From NCBI GenBank assembly GCA_017557005.1, contig JAFZFZ010000020.1, forward strand, positions 1 through 64,000: a stretch of 64,000 nt of DNA. Direction: 5' to 3'. The notes beneath the pieces are model-generated. The model was not told the DNA's origin and did no database searches. It saw only the letters and a program-made list of their open reading frames with translations. The DNA comes from Bacteroidaceae bacterium (GTDB lineage: Bacteria; Bacteroidota; Bacteroidia; Bacteroidales; Bacteroidaceae). The translations under genes and the position numbers were made by a program. Positions 34,681 through 43,429 of this stretch are shown piece by piece (position 1 is the stretch's first letter; every line of letters starts with the position of its first letter).

Positions 34681-35826
34681 ATGTCTCTTGTAAATAAAGG
34701 TTTTATCCAACGGGTATTGGTTTTTGCCCTCTTGAGCTGTAGCTTGAGTGCTACTGCATTGGCACAGGACAAGATTACACGTACACCGTCTGTATCAACC
34801 AATCTGATTGATTGGATGCTCGTAGTCCCCAATGTGGGCGTTGAGATTCCCCTGTCGCATCCTCAGTATGTCAATGGATCATCATTGTACCTTGAGGGTA
34901 AGGCAAGTTTGAATGCCAATAGAATGTATGCTCCTGACATGAACTACCGTCTCTTCTCAGGTAAGGCGGAGTTTCGTCGTCATTTCCGTTTCGGTGAGCA
35001 GACCCACTACACCATCAATGGTGAGTATACCACAGAAGAAGGCGATGTTGTATACCTCAACATCTTGGACTCATTGTCATGGATGATCCGCGCCACCAAT
35101 AAGGTAGCCGGTGCCGTGTCGACCAAGAAGTTCTGGGACAAGCGTCGTGTCAACTACGTCGACGACCTGGGTCGCAGCTACGTAGGTGTGTTCGCTCAGT
35201 ATGCTGACTATTCTATGTGCCTCCCCCTCTTTGATTACAGCCGTGGTCGTAAGGGCGAAGCCGCTATCGTAGGTCTTTCATTGGGTTATCAGAAGCCCTT
35301 CCACAACTTCAGCAACCGTTTCTACCTTGAGTGGGAGATGGGTGGTAGCTTGGGTTGCGTAGTGACCGAGTTCGACAAGTACAACCGTGTCGAGAGCGAG
35401 GTTACCGGTCAGGGCAAGTGGTTCTATCCTCTGATTACCGACCTTCACGTATCTTTGGTATTGCGTCGTCACTCAGTGAAGGACCTCTATGCTAAGAAGA
35501 AGCAGGTAGCCGATTTCAAGCCCGCCCAGATTGAGCGCATCATGGAGAAGCAGGAGAAGGCCGTTGCCGTTCAGCAAGAGAAGCAGGAGAAGGCAGCAGC
35601 CAAGGAGCAGGCCGATGCAGCATGCAAGGTAGCTAAGGAGGAGAAGAAAGAGCTCAAGAGATTGGCCAAGGAGCAAGCCAAAGCCGAGAAGGAGCAAGCC
35701 AAGGTAGCTAAGGAGCAGGAGAAAGAGGCCAAGAAGTTGGCCAAGCAGCAGGCCAAGGAGGCTAAGCAATTAGCCAAGGAGCAAGAGAAACTCGAGAAGC
35801 AACAACAAGAAACAGAGGGTAAATAA
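34681..35826 (+). CDS. DUF3575-type outer-membrane protein with a long charged C-terminal tail
   Basis: 381 residues: a signal peptide (cut after ATALAQ, about 29), a DUF3575-like beta domain (about 35-265, STNLIDWMLVVPNVGVEIPL), then about 100 residues of Lys/Glu/Ala/Gln helix built from KEQAK-like repeats (about 280-381) that should form a coiled coil or single helix. DUF3575 proteins accompany OmpA-like and fimbria-related outer-membrane genes in Bacteroidales. First gene of the four-gene envelope group. Function unknown. Confidence 0.8.
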   Translation: MSLVNKGFIQRVLVFALLSCSLSATALAQDKITRTPSVSTNLIDWMLVVPNVGVEIPLSHPQYVNGSSLYLEGKASLNANRMYAPDMNYRLFSGKAEFRRHFRFGEQTHYTINGEYTTEEGDVVYLNILDSLSWMIRATNKVAGAVSTKKFWDKRRVNYVDDLGRSYVGVFAQYADYSMCLPLFDYSRGRKGEAAIVGLSLGYQKPFHNFSNRFYLEWEMGGSLGCVVTEFDKYNRVESEVTGQGKWFYPLITDLHVSLVLRRHSVKDLYAKKKQVADFKPAQIERIMEKQEKAVAVQQEKQEKAAAKEQADAACKVAKEEKKELKRLAKEQAKAEKEQAKVAKEQEKEAKKLAKQQAKEAKQLAKEQEKLEKQQQETEGK

Positions 35827-35831
35827 ATAGT

Positions 35832-36386
35832 ATGAATATCAAGGATAATAAGAAATGGATAACGGTACCTGTAATAGCCTTCATGCTATTATGGGCGTTG
35901 CCGTCTACTGCCCAGCAAATTGCGATTAAGACCAATACACTTTCTGATTTGGGTGCTTTGCCCAATATTGGTGCCGAGCTTATTGTGGGCGAGAAAACCA
36001 GTTTAGAGTTCAGTTTTACCGGAGCTATTGCCGATCCCTGGGGTCAGGATCTCGACCTCACCATGGGTAGCTTCCAGTACCGTTATTGGATTCCTCAGCG
36101 TGCTCTTACCCAGCTCTTTGTAGGTGCTGGTGTCAAGGCCGGTAGCTATCGTTACAGCGACACATCTACCCTTTTCGAGGGCGACTTTGCTGCAGCCGAG
36201 TTGGTAGGTGGTTGGGCATGGCCCATTGCCAAGCGTTGGAACCTCGAGCTTAGCTACGGTTTCGGTTTGGTGATGCGTCACCAGTACGAGATTGCGCACG
36301 AGGCCGCATCTACCGTATCACCGAGCATGAAGTACGACATTGCTACTACCACGTTAGGTGTTAGTTTCGTCTATATTATCAAATAG
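35832..36386 (+). CDS. DUF3575 family outer-membrane protein
   Basis: 184 residues with a signal peptide (about 1-30, ending STAQQ) and a compact beta-barrel-like domain: IAIKTNTLSDLGALPNIGAEL, TMGSFQYRYWIP and a final aromatic strand, all DUF3575 features. It begins 5 bases after the preceding gene. The two DUF3575 genes look like paralogues, the first with an added charged tail. Probably an outer-membrane partner of the OmpA-like protein downstream. Confidence 0.85.
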   Translation: MNIKDNKKWITVPVIAFMLLWALPSTAQQIAIKTNTLSDLGALPNIGAELIVGEKTSLEFSFTGAIADPWGQDLDLTMGSFQYRYWIPQRALTQLFVGAGVKAGSYRYSDTSTLFEGDFAAAELVGGWAWPIAKRWNLELSYGFGLVMRHQYEIAHEAASTVSPSMKYDIATTTLGVSFVYIIK

Positions 36387-36405
36387 CTTTTAATTCGTGG
36401 AAAGT

Positions 36406-38865
36406 ATGAAACGTATCTTAGGCTTTATCTGCTTAATCTGTCTGCTGGCTACAGCAAAAGTATATGCCCAGGACCACTACGTACAGGGTCGTGTCTCCAA
36501 CGTTACCGATGGTGGAGCACCCTTTAGAGTAGGTACTGTGAAGATGTTCTTTTCTGAGAACCGCAAAGAGGCAGAAACCATTGTAAAGAATCTGAAGAAG
36601 GACCACCATTACTACGATGTCAGAGTAAAGGATGTCATGATCATCGTACCTGACGAGAATGGTTATTATGTATGCGAAGAGGCATACGAGTTCGGTTACA
36701 TTGTTGTCGATGTAGGTACCAAGGTTATCCAGATGTACCCCATCGCCGGACTCTCTGACCTCGACATCGAGATCGCCGTTGAAGGTGAAAAGCTCGACGA
36801 GGTATACGTAGAGGCCAAGTTGCCCGATGCCCCCACCCTTCCTCCCACCGCACCTACGGTGATTGGTAACGTCATGTTCTTCGAGCCCCAGTTTGCCGCT
36901 CTCGGCGACGAGGACGACCGCATCATCTTCCAGCCCTACGTAACCTCATGTTTCTTGGAGCAGGACACCGTGGTCGAGTTCCTCAACCCCGTCATCCTTC
37001 AGGGCGCTGAGTTCGAGCTCACTCAGGACCGTCGCATGGGCTACGATATCACCCGCGACCCCATCCAGAAGTTTGTTGTCGACACCCTGATTGCATCCAA
37101 TGGCGACACCATCACCGGACTCAAGGACAACAAGTACTTCAAGTTCAGCCGCAGCTACCGTTTTGAGATGCCCGATCCCTCGGCCTACTATCAGGTACGC
37201 TTCTCAAAGGTAACTCAGGAGTACCCCGGCGTCACCGAATCGTTCGACACCATCGTATGTAAGTGCCAGCGCGAGGATCCCCTCCAGTACTTCCAGTACG
37301 ATTTCGAAACCTATTCATACGGCCTCGATCCCTTGAAGTATCGTCCCAGCTCGCAGTTGCGTGCCCGTAACGATGCCGACACCGTATCGCTCACCTTCCT
37401 TGTTGGCCGCACACAGCTCGACCCCAACAACCCCAAGAACGAAACCGAGTGGGAAAAGATCGTGAACCGTCTCAACGAGATCCTCGAGATGAAGGGATCA
37501 AAGATCCAGTCATACGAGATTGTCGGTGTAGCATCACCTGAAGGTGGCTACCAGATGAACCAGGACCTCGCACAACGTCGTGCCAACTACGCCATCAACC
37601 GCCTTACCGAGCAGGGCCTCTTGAAGAAGAGCATGCCCACCTCATCCAAGGGTGAGGTAGCCGGTTGGGACCAGGTAGCCGCATTGCTCGATGCCGGCCA
37701 CCCCGAGAAGGCAACCGCCGTACGCGAGATCATCGCCAAGCACAGCACCATCGACGCACAGTCAAGCATTATCCGCAAGCTCCCCTACTACGGACTCATC
37801 AAGGATAGCATCCTTCCTCAGCTCCGTGTAGTACGCACCAGCTGTAAGTATGTTGTACGTCGTAACCTCCACGCACACGAGATTGTCGAGATCTATAGAA
37901 CCGATCCCAGCTTCCGTTTCGAGCCCACCGAGTACTGGTCGCTCATCCAGTCCATCAAGGACCCCGCCGAGAAGATCGAGATCTGTAAGCGTGCACTCCG
38001 TGAGAACAGATTCGACACCCCCCTCCGTCCCTTCGCGGCCAACGAAATGGCACGTGCCGAAAAGAGTCTCAACGTCGTTGACACCACCACCCTGAAGGAG
38101 TTCATCTTCGATCAGTACCGTGTCAACCAGCCCCAGAAGATCACCGACACCTATACCAAGATCTACAACCCCGATGCCATCATCGGTAACCAGGTATGCA
38201 TGTTGCTCGAGGCCCGTCACTTCTTCGATGCAGCCAGCCTCGTACGTCGCATCAACGACCTCCCCGAGTACCGTGAACTCTCACAGCTCGTAGCCTGCTT
38301 GAACGGTTACTACGCCGAGGATCCCGCCGTGCTGAATGCTAACTTGGGTAAAGACCTCATCAACACCGTTGTGTTGCACCTCGCTATGGGTGCCAAGCAG
38401 AACAAGGATAAGGTATCACGCGAGCAGCAGCGCTACCACAACTTCCAGGCAATGAAGTACATCCGTCAGCTCAACGACGTACCTGCCGAGAAGAAAGCCC
38501 TCGCCTACTACCTCAAGGCCGTTATCTACAACCGCATAGGTTACCTTTTGGTCGATGTTCCCGAGATCCAGTTCTACTCATACCTCTTCGAGCAGAAGCC
38601 CGTCGACTGCCTGGTTAAGTGCTTCGAGCTCGACGAGTCGTTCATCCAGCGTTGTCAGGGCGATGCCTACATCCGCGACAAGTACGACGATGCCGACCCC
38701 AACGATCGCGATATCTTCGACGAAGCCTGCGACCGCTACTTCAAGTGGAAGAATGGCGATGCCGAGTTGGGCTACACCGTACTCGACGATATGGAGCACA
38801 ACTTCATGAGCTGCCCCGACCCCACACCCGAGAACCTGAAAGAATGGGGACTTATTAAAGAATAA
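36406..38865 (+). CDS. Large OmpA-like periplasmic/outer-membrane protein
   Basis: 819 residues with a signal peptide (cut near YAQDHY) and an N-terminal carboxypeptidase-regulatory-like segment (25-130). A large beta region follows, then an OmpA-like peptidoglycan-binding domain (about 350-410, LTFLVGRTQLDPN and IVGVASPEGGYQMNQDLAQRRANYAI), then a long helical repeat region to the end (tetratricopeptide-like). I chose ATG 36406 over a GTG nine bases upstream. It may link the outer membrane to peptidoglycan and organise its DUF3575 and barrel neighbours (inference). Confidence 0.78.
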   Translation: MKRILGFICLICLLATAKVYAQDHYVQGRVSNVTDGGAPFRVGTVKMFFSENRKEAETIVKNLKKDHHYYDVRVKDVMIIVPDENGYYVCEEAYEFGYIVVDVGTKVIQMYPIAGLSDLDIEIAVEGEKLDEVYVEAKLPDAPTLPPTAPTVIGNVMFFEPQFAALGDEDDRIIFQPYVTSCFLEQDTVVEFLNPVILQGAEFELTQDRRMGYDITRDPIQKFVVDTLIASNGDTITGLKDNKYFKFSRSYRFEMPDPSAYYQVRFSKVTQEYPGVTESFDTIVCKCQREDPLQYFQYDFETYSYGLDPLKYRPSSQLRARNDADTVSLTFLVGRTQLDPNNPKNETEWEKIVNRLNEILEMKGSKIQSYEIVGVASPEGGYQMNQDLAQRRANYAINRLTEQGLLKKSMPTSSKGEVAGWDQVAALLDAGHPEKATAVREIIAKHSTIDAQSSIIRKLPYYGLIKDSILPQLRVVRTSCKYVVRRNLHAHEIVEIYRTDPSFRFEPTEYWSLIQSIKDPAEKIEICKRALRENRFDTPLRPFAANEMARAEKSLNVVDTTTLKEFIFDQYRVNQPQKITDTYTKIYNPDAIIGNQVCMLLEARHFFDAASLVRRINDLPEYRELSQLVACLNGYYAEDPAVLNANLGKDLINTVVLHLAMGAKQNKDKVSREQQRYHNFQAMKYIRQLNDVPAEKKALAYYLKAVIYNRIGYLLVDVPEIQFYSYLFEQKPVDCLVKCFELDESFIQRCQGDAYIRDKYDDADPNDRDIFDEACDRYFKWKNGDAELGYTVLDDMEHNFMSCPDPTPENLKEWGLIKE

Positions 38866-38877
38866 AACGCAACAAAC

Positions 38878-40782
38878 ATGAAAAGAATACATCTTACAAG
38901 AATCCTGTTCTTCGCATCTGCCCTGCTGATGCTTCAGACAGCGAAAGCACAATCCAACAACGATTTGGATTCTGTGAAGTATGCTATCGAGCGTCAGGCC
39001 CAGCTCGAGAACTTCAATAAGGAGCAGGGAGCCAAGGATGCCGAGGAGGCCGAGAAACTCGCCGAGGCCGAGGCCGAGAAGCTTGCCGAGCAAGAGTCGT
39101 TCAAGACCGTGATGAACTTCCTCTTCATCAACCGCTACCGTAACCCCCACAAGCACGTCTACGCACGTGGTGCTGGTCAGAACTGGTCAATGGGTGTATA
39201 CACCGACCAGCCCATCCCCTTCATCGCCACCGACCGTACCGATCTTATTGGCAACTACAACTTCCACTGGGGAGGATTCGTAGCCAAGAGCTTCGACCCC
39301 GCCAACAGCGTACGCTTGAGCTACGACTATGCCAACAACTCCTTGGCCAACGACATGTTTGCCATCCGTCACCAGGTAGGTGTTGACTACCTCTGGGATA
39401 TGTCAAACTACTTCTATGGTTACAACGAGGCACGCCGCTGGTCGTTCTCATACCTCGCCGGTATCGACTTCGGTCACAACACCATTGCCAACACCGTCAA
39501 CCTCTACGGAGGCCTTCACACCGGTGTTCAGGTACGTGCCAACCTCTCACCCCGCACCTACTTCCTGGTTGAGCCCCGCATCTCGGCCTACACCAACGAC
39601 GAGGTGTTCGAAGACTGGCACAAGGTCGACGTCCGTGGCCACGTCCTCGTAGGTTTAGGCGTACGTTTGAGCTCACCCTACAAGCCCTTGCAGTGGAACT
39701 ACGACATCGATAAGGACAGCGTATCACTCACCGACAACTTCTTCATCCAGCTCAGCATGGGTGCTTTCGATAGCTTTAGAGACATGCGCGAGAACAACTT
39801 TGGCGAGATGGGCCCCGCCCTCCACTTCGCAGCCGGTCGCTGGTTCAACCCCACCCTGGGTATGCGTGCTTCACTCTATGCCGAGCAGCTCGACAAGCTC
39901 GATCGCAACCGCCGTGCCGGTGGTATGATCGAGGGCGTCCTCAACATCCCCGAGCTCTTCGGCTTCTCTATGGGCCGCTTCGGTCTCGAGGCTTCAGCCG
40001 GTGTGCGCTACGACCGCACCTGTTGGGCACTCTTCCAGTGGGGTAGCTCTTCATCCGTGCAGTTAAAGTACTTCCTCAACCAGCAGTTCGCCCTCTTCGC
40101 CGACACCCGCTTCTCATCTATGTACAACGATGAGCACGATCGTTACGACCGTTACGGCAACCTCAACCTCGGTATCGAGTTCTACCGCTCAAACTACCAC
40201 CGCTACCACGCTCGTAAGATGACCTCAGGCAATGTCGATTACAAGAAGGGCCTCGTCCTCTCATACGCTTACGGTCAGCAGTACCCCTTCCTCATGGGTG
40301 GCGACTGGTTGGCAACACTCAACAGCACCTTCCAGGCCTCATTGGCTTACCGTTTCGACGATCTCCACGCTTTGCGCTTGAAGTTCGAGCACACCAACTT
40401 TGAGTTATACAACACATGGACAGGAATAGCTATGAAGCCCATGTGTAACTGGATCACCTTCAATCCCCAGTACATGTTCAACCTCACCAACGCATGGGCA
40501 CGCAACACCAACCATCGTTTCGACCTCCGTCCCTACGTAGGTGCCGTATACTCTATCACTGAGGAGGACTTCTTCGGTTATGGTATCGAGGTAGGTGCAC
40601 AAGCCACCTTGAAGCTTGCCCCCAGCTTCGAACTCTTCGTAGAGCCCTCATACCGCTACATGTCAAGCGAGAGCTTGAAGCAATGTATCCACTGGGACAA
40701 GGGCCTCGTAAGCATGTCAGCCGGTCTCAATGTAGTGCTCGGTCCCGACAAGAGCCGCAAGAATGCCGACGTAGCATACTAA
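38878..40782 (+). CDS. Outer-membrane beta-barrel protein with an acidic helical N-terminus
   Basis: 634 residues with a signal peptide (1-24, cut after AKAQ), an Ala/Glu-rich helix (about 35-75, EEAEKLAEAEAEKLAEQE), and many amphipathic aromatic-ending beta strands consistent with a large barrel; the last residues are DKSRKNADVAY. No transport motif (TonB box or plug) is visible. It follows the OmpA-like gene by 12 bases, completes the four-gene group and is closed by a strong terminator. Function unknown. Confidence 0.75.
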   Translation: MKRIHLTRILFFASALLMLQTAKAQSNNDLDSVKYAIERQAQLENFNKEQGAKDAEEAEKLAEAEAEKLAEQESFKTVMNFLFINRYRNPHKHVYARGAGQNWSMGVYTDQPIPFIATDRTDLIGNYNFHWGGFVAKSFDPANSVRLSYDYANNSLANDMFAIRHQVGVDYLWDMSNYFYGYNEARRWSFSYLAGIDFGHNTIANTVNLYGGLHTGVQVRANLSPRTYFLVEPRISAYTNDEVFEDWHKVDVRGHVLVGLGVRLSSPYKPLQWNYDIDKDSVSLTDNFFIQLSMGAFDSFRDMRENNFGEMGPALHFAAGRWFNPTLGMRASLYAEQLDKLDRNRRAGGMIEGVLNIPELFGFSMGRFGLEASAGVRYDRTCWALFQWGSSSSVQLKYFLNQQFALFADTRFSSMYNDEHDRYDRYGNLNLGIEFYRSNYHRYHARKMTSGNVDYKKGLVLSYAYGQQYPFLMGGDWLATLNSTFQASLAYRFDDLHALRLKFEHTNFELYNTWTGIAMKPMCNWITFNPQYMFNLTNAWARNTNHRFDLRPYVGAVYSITEEDFFGYGIEVGAQATLKLAPSFELFVEPSYRYMSSESLKQCIHWDKGLVSMSAGLNVVLGPDKSRKNADVAY

Positions 40783-40805
40783 TCCATAACGTACATACAT
40801 ATACG

Positions 40806-40838
40806 AATAAAGGCGACACACAATGTGTCGCCTTTATT
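40806..40838. terminator. Strong terminator after the DUF3575/OmpA-like operon
   Basis: A perfect 15-bp stem aataaaggcgacaca / tgtgtcgcctttatt with a 3-nt loop, followed by T-rich sequence. It closely parallels the terminator at 14933-14962 (same aataaaggc...gcctttatt frame). Confidence 0.9.
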
Positions 40839-41277
40839 GTTGAAACCTCACCCCACTTAAAAGTTCTGTAGCATTTGCTTGTTTAGTTTGTAGAGTTTAG
40901 GGGTTAGTTGAATGATGAACGATTAACGGTTAAGGGTGACAGGTTAGAGGACCATCTGGATGGCTGTCTTCGTCATCGCTATCATTGGCAACAAAGTTGC
41001 CTTATCCGGCAGGCAGTCAACGTTATCGTTATCGTTATCGTTACAAGCTATGCTTGTTCAGCGTGCGTAGATTCGTGGTCAAAATCAATTCATCCGGAGG
41101 CTGTTTTCTTTTAGTTTAGAACACGAATCTCTCGAATCTCACGAATAAATTTCCGTGTATTCTGTGATTTGCTTTTCCCTTCGGCCAGCGAACTTCGTTT
41201 CAGTGTGAGATTATACGATTCATCCGGAGGCAGTCATCGTTATCGTTAACGTCAACGTTACAGCGCAGCTGTCTTTT
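40839..41277. repeat. Mosaic repeat region between the envelope operon and cluster II
   Basis: No gene is seen here. The region is a patchwork: GGCAAC-AAA-GTTGCC hairpin (40987-41001), a CGTTAT tandem (41019-41041), ACAAGC-TAT-GCTTGT hairpin (41043-41057), ATTCGTG and CACGAATCT words, TTCTGTGATTT, ATCCGGAGGC (twice), another CGTTAT/CGTCAA run (41236-41259), and ACAGC-GCA-GCTGT hairpin (41260-41272). The same vocabulary recurs throughout cluster II. Confidence 0.85.
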
Positions 41278-42735
41278 CTACGCGTGTCCCATTCTCCAAA
41301 ATAAATGCCACACCTTGAACAGCGGACTCCACAGCACCTCCGACGGATAGCTCCGCACAAACCGGAAGTTACGTATCACCTTACGCAGCCCCCAACGGAA
41401 AGTCCCCTCCCCTTCTGCACGCTGCATACGCTCATCGTACTTACCGAAGTTACCCGCCAGCATAATCTCATCCAGCAGGAAGCGCCCCTCCTTCGCATCA
41501 GGCGAAGTAAGGAGATATCGATCCGGCAAGCCATACACCTCCTGCAGCACCCACATCACCGCCCGTGTGAAGCGCATCATACCCAGTGAGCGCAACGTAC
41601 GTAGCGTCTCCTCACGTTCCACCTCTGTGAAGCCCTGCTGCAGCACGAAGTAATAGTCCAGCAACTGCTTCAACCCGATACCCTCTGCAAACAGATGACG
41701 ATATATATGCACCAGGATATATATGCGGTTGAATGCGTTGTTCGGAGTGGGAAGCGTTGCTTGTTTAGTGTTGAGTGTTGAGTGTTTAGTGTCACCATCC
41801 GGCAGGAACTGTTGACTGTTGTCTGTTGTCTGTTGATTATAGACTGTTGAACTGAAGAATCGCTGCAAGCGGTGGTTCTTTAGCGGACTATTCATCCACG
41901 TCGGCGTGAAATGCACCTCGATGCTCACATCGCTTACCACAGGAAAATCCACATGATGATACACCGGCTTGCAGTCCGGCACACACCTACGCACATACTT
42001 CAATATCGCACTACGCTCCCCATGCAACCAGATATCGATATCTCCCGGAGTACGATAATTACTTATCGAGCTACGCTCTACTTGTTTAGAATCTAAACAA
42101 GTGTCAACAGTCAACGGTCTACGGTCAACGGTCCCATCCGGATGGCCACACGCGAGCGAAGCAATGCGTGCATTCTGTGAATTCGTGTCTAATTCGCGTT
42201 GACAAATATTCTCCGCGTTGCAAGAAAATTCTGTGTCTTCTGTGAGTTCTGTGTGAGATATTTGAGAACATCCCGGATGGCCAGAGTCCCCTCTCTCTCT
42301 GGAGCCGACGCGATGTGAAAGCGTCGGTTGCTCCGACTGCCGGTTTATCGGCACCAAGGAGTCTTTCGTAGAAAGTTTACTAGGGTGAGGCCCGTCTTCG
42401 TAATTGCTAAGTTGATACAACTTTGCAATTCCTTGCCCCTTCAGCACCACACCCGGGAACCCCTCTTCGAGGAACTTATTCGCCACCGCCAACGTCTTCC
42501 GATCCATCTCCTCGTTGAGCGCCTTGATGCGCTCCGTCGCCATGTACCATTGCATCAGCATGACACGCTGTGGCCTCTGCTCCACAGGCAGCTTCTCCAC
42601 ACCACGGAAGGCAATGCCCACCATCGCCTGCTTCTGCGCCAGGGCATAAAGCTCCCTCCACTCCTCCGCTGTAGGAGTGTGCGACAGCTGCGACCGATTC
42701 CCAATCGCTATTTGTAGAAGTTCAAAGAATAACAT
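41278..42735 (-). CDS. Nucleotidyltransferase-family protein with two large repeat-derived inserts
   Basis: 485 residues of the NTP_transf_5-type family. The core blocks are GVVLKGQGIAKLY (95-108), RTPGDIDIWLHG (228-239, catalytic Asp pair) and NRIYILVHIYRHLF. Typical proteins run about 330-370. The excess is an insert of about 119 residues (109-227), directly between the substrate loop and the GDIDIW strand, and a second of about 35 (295-330). Both are coded by mosaic repeats (GTTGACT, TCTGTGAATTC, CCGGATGGCCA words). The frame stays open and the family motifs survive, so it is probably still made. It is the last gene of cluster II; substrate unknown. Confidence 0.82.
   Translation of the reverse strand: MLFFELLQIAIGNRSQLSHTPTAEEWRELYALAQKQAMVGIAFRGVEKLPVEQRPQRVMLMQWYMATERIKALNEEMDRKTLAVANKFLEEGFPGVVLKGQGIAKLYQLSNYEDGPHPSKLSTKDSLVPINRQSEQPTLSHRVGSRERGDSGHPGCSQISHTELTEDTEFSCNAENICQRELDTNSQNARIASLACGHPDGTVDRRPLTVDTCLDSKQVERSSISNYRTPGDIDIWLHGERSAILKYVRRCVPDCKPVYHHVDFPVVSDVSIEVHFTPTWMNSPLKNHRLQRFFSSTVYNQQTTDNSQQFLPDGDTKHSTLNTKQATLPTPNNAFNRIYILVHIYRHLFAEGIGLKQLLDYYFVLQQGFTEVEREETLRTLRSLGMMRFTRAVMWVLQEVYGLPDRYLLTSPDAKEGRFLLDEIMLAGNFGKYDERMQRAEGEGTFRWGLRKVIRNFRFVRSYPSEVLWSPLFKVWHLFWRMGHA
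41750..41855. repeat. In-frame mosaic insert 2 in the nucleotidyltransferase gene
   Basis: Tandem GTGTTGAGTGTTGAGTGTTTAGTG and GTTGTCTGTTGTCTGTTGA words separated by CATCCGGCAGG. It codes about 35 extra residues ahead of the FNRIYILVHIYRHLF block. Confidence 0.82.
42060..42400. repeat. In-frame mosaic insert 1 in the nucleotidyltransferase gene
   Basis: Contains GTCAACGGTCTACGGTCAACGG (7-bp class), CATCCGGATGGCC, GCGAAGCAATGCGTGCATTCTGTGAATTCG words, TTCTGTGTCTTCTGTGAG, and a palindromic CGACGC...GCGTCG near 42310-42325. It codes residues of about 109-227. Confidence 0.85.
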
Positions 42736-42743
42736 ATTTTATA

Positions 42744-42861
42744 GCAGCTTAGCTGCGGTGAAAGAAGCTGCGCTTCGGTTAAAGCACTCTGTGCGGTTAA
42801 AGTTGCTTTGCAACGGTGAAAGCTGCTGCGCAACGGTTAAAGTCGCGAAGCGACGGTTAAA
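42744..42861. repeat. Micro-hairpin array, six units, 20-bp period
   Basis: Six consecutive units of hairpin plus linker: GCAGC-TTA-GCTGC, GAAGC-TGC-GCTTC, GCAC-TCT-GTGC, GTTGC-TTT-GCAAC, GCTGC-TGC-GCAAC (one mismatch) and GTCGC-GAA-GCGAC, each followed by GGTGAAA or GGTTAAA. Starts are at 42744, 42764, 42784, 42802, 42822 and 42842. Stems differ while pairing is kept. A 7-bp AGCCAAT/AGCCAAC run follows at about 42861-42893. Confidence 0.95.
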
Positions 42862-42935
42862 AGCCAATAGCCAACAGCCAAGAGCCAATAGCTAAAGAAC
42901 TCACACAGAAATCACAGAAATCACAGAAAATTATA

Positions 42936-43211
42936 TCAAAACAAGTCTGAGTGAGAACCAGTACGCACCAATGTAACAATTTTCACTGTTACATCACGAC
43001 TATAGATCAATAGCCAATCTGGGGAAATATGACATTCTCGAAAACCCTTGTAATTACCAGTGAGAGAATGGTCACGATTCTTCTTAGGCAACTCAGCGCC
43101 CGAAATAAGTTTCAGGATCACTGCATTTAACTTTGTCTCATCGAGCCCTCTCTTACGAGCCAACTTCAAGTCCTTAAGATACTGATGAGTAAGTTCTAAT
43201 TCGAACATCAC
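42936..43211 (-). CDS. YafQ-family type II toxin (mRNA interferase)
   Basis: A 91-residue RelE-superfamily protein matching YafQ: start FELELTHQYLKDLKLARKRG, GAELPKKNRDHSLTGNYKGFRECHISPDWLLIYSRD and a C-terminal LVRTGSHSDLF with the conserved His. It is predicted to cut mRNA on the ribosome and to be neutralised by the upstream partner. It overlaps the antitoxin by four bases. The pair sits inside the mosaic repeat region, like the other small cassettes here. Confidence 0.92.
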   Translation of the reverse strand: MMFELELTHQYLKDLKLARKRGLDETKLNAVILKLISGAELPKKNRDHSLTGNYKGFRECHISPDWLLIYSRDVTVKIVTLVRTGSHSDLF

Positions 43212-43417
43212 TTCACGGCATTAAGATATTCTTCAAAATTACTGCACTTAATCGTCTTACCCTTCTTTGCCTCATTCATAGCCTTTAGGGTAGTCTTATT
43301 AGGCACAGCTTCATCTGTTCTCTCCACAATAGAACCAACACCGCGCAACATCGTGATGGCACGTTTCAATTCGGCCAACAAACTAACATCTTCAACGTTT
43401 ACAATCAGCTGTGTCAT
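43208..43417 (-). CDS. Antitoxin partner of the YafQ-like toxin
   Basis: A 69-residue protein starting at ATG 43417 (MTQLIVNVEDVSLLAELKRAI), ending EEYLNAVK, four-base overlap with the toxin start. An N-terminal beta-helix DNA-binding segment and a basic/helical C-terminal toxin-wrapping segment are plausible from the layout. It is small, precedes the toxin and is co-transcribed, as type II antitoxins are. The exact family is not recognised. Confidence 0.8.
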   Translation of the reverse strand: MTQLIVNVEDVSLLAELKRAITMLRGVGSIVERTDEAVPNKTTLKAMNEAKKGKTIKCSNFEEYLNAVK

Positions 43418-43429
43418 AATAGTATGCAA

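Noticed and set aside
35500-35820. Lys/Glu/Ala-coding tail as part of the mosaic repeats
   Set aside because: It is a codon-level protein repeat (KEQAK-like helix) in one frame and uses none of the mosaic words.
40839-41277. An insertion sequence remnant
   Set aside because: No transposase fragment, terminal inverted repeat pair or target duplication could be found; the content is the short-word mosaic.
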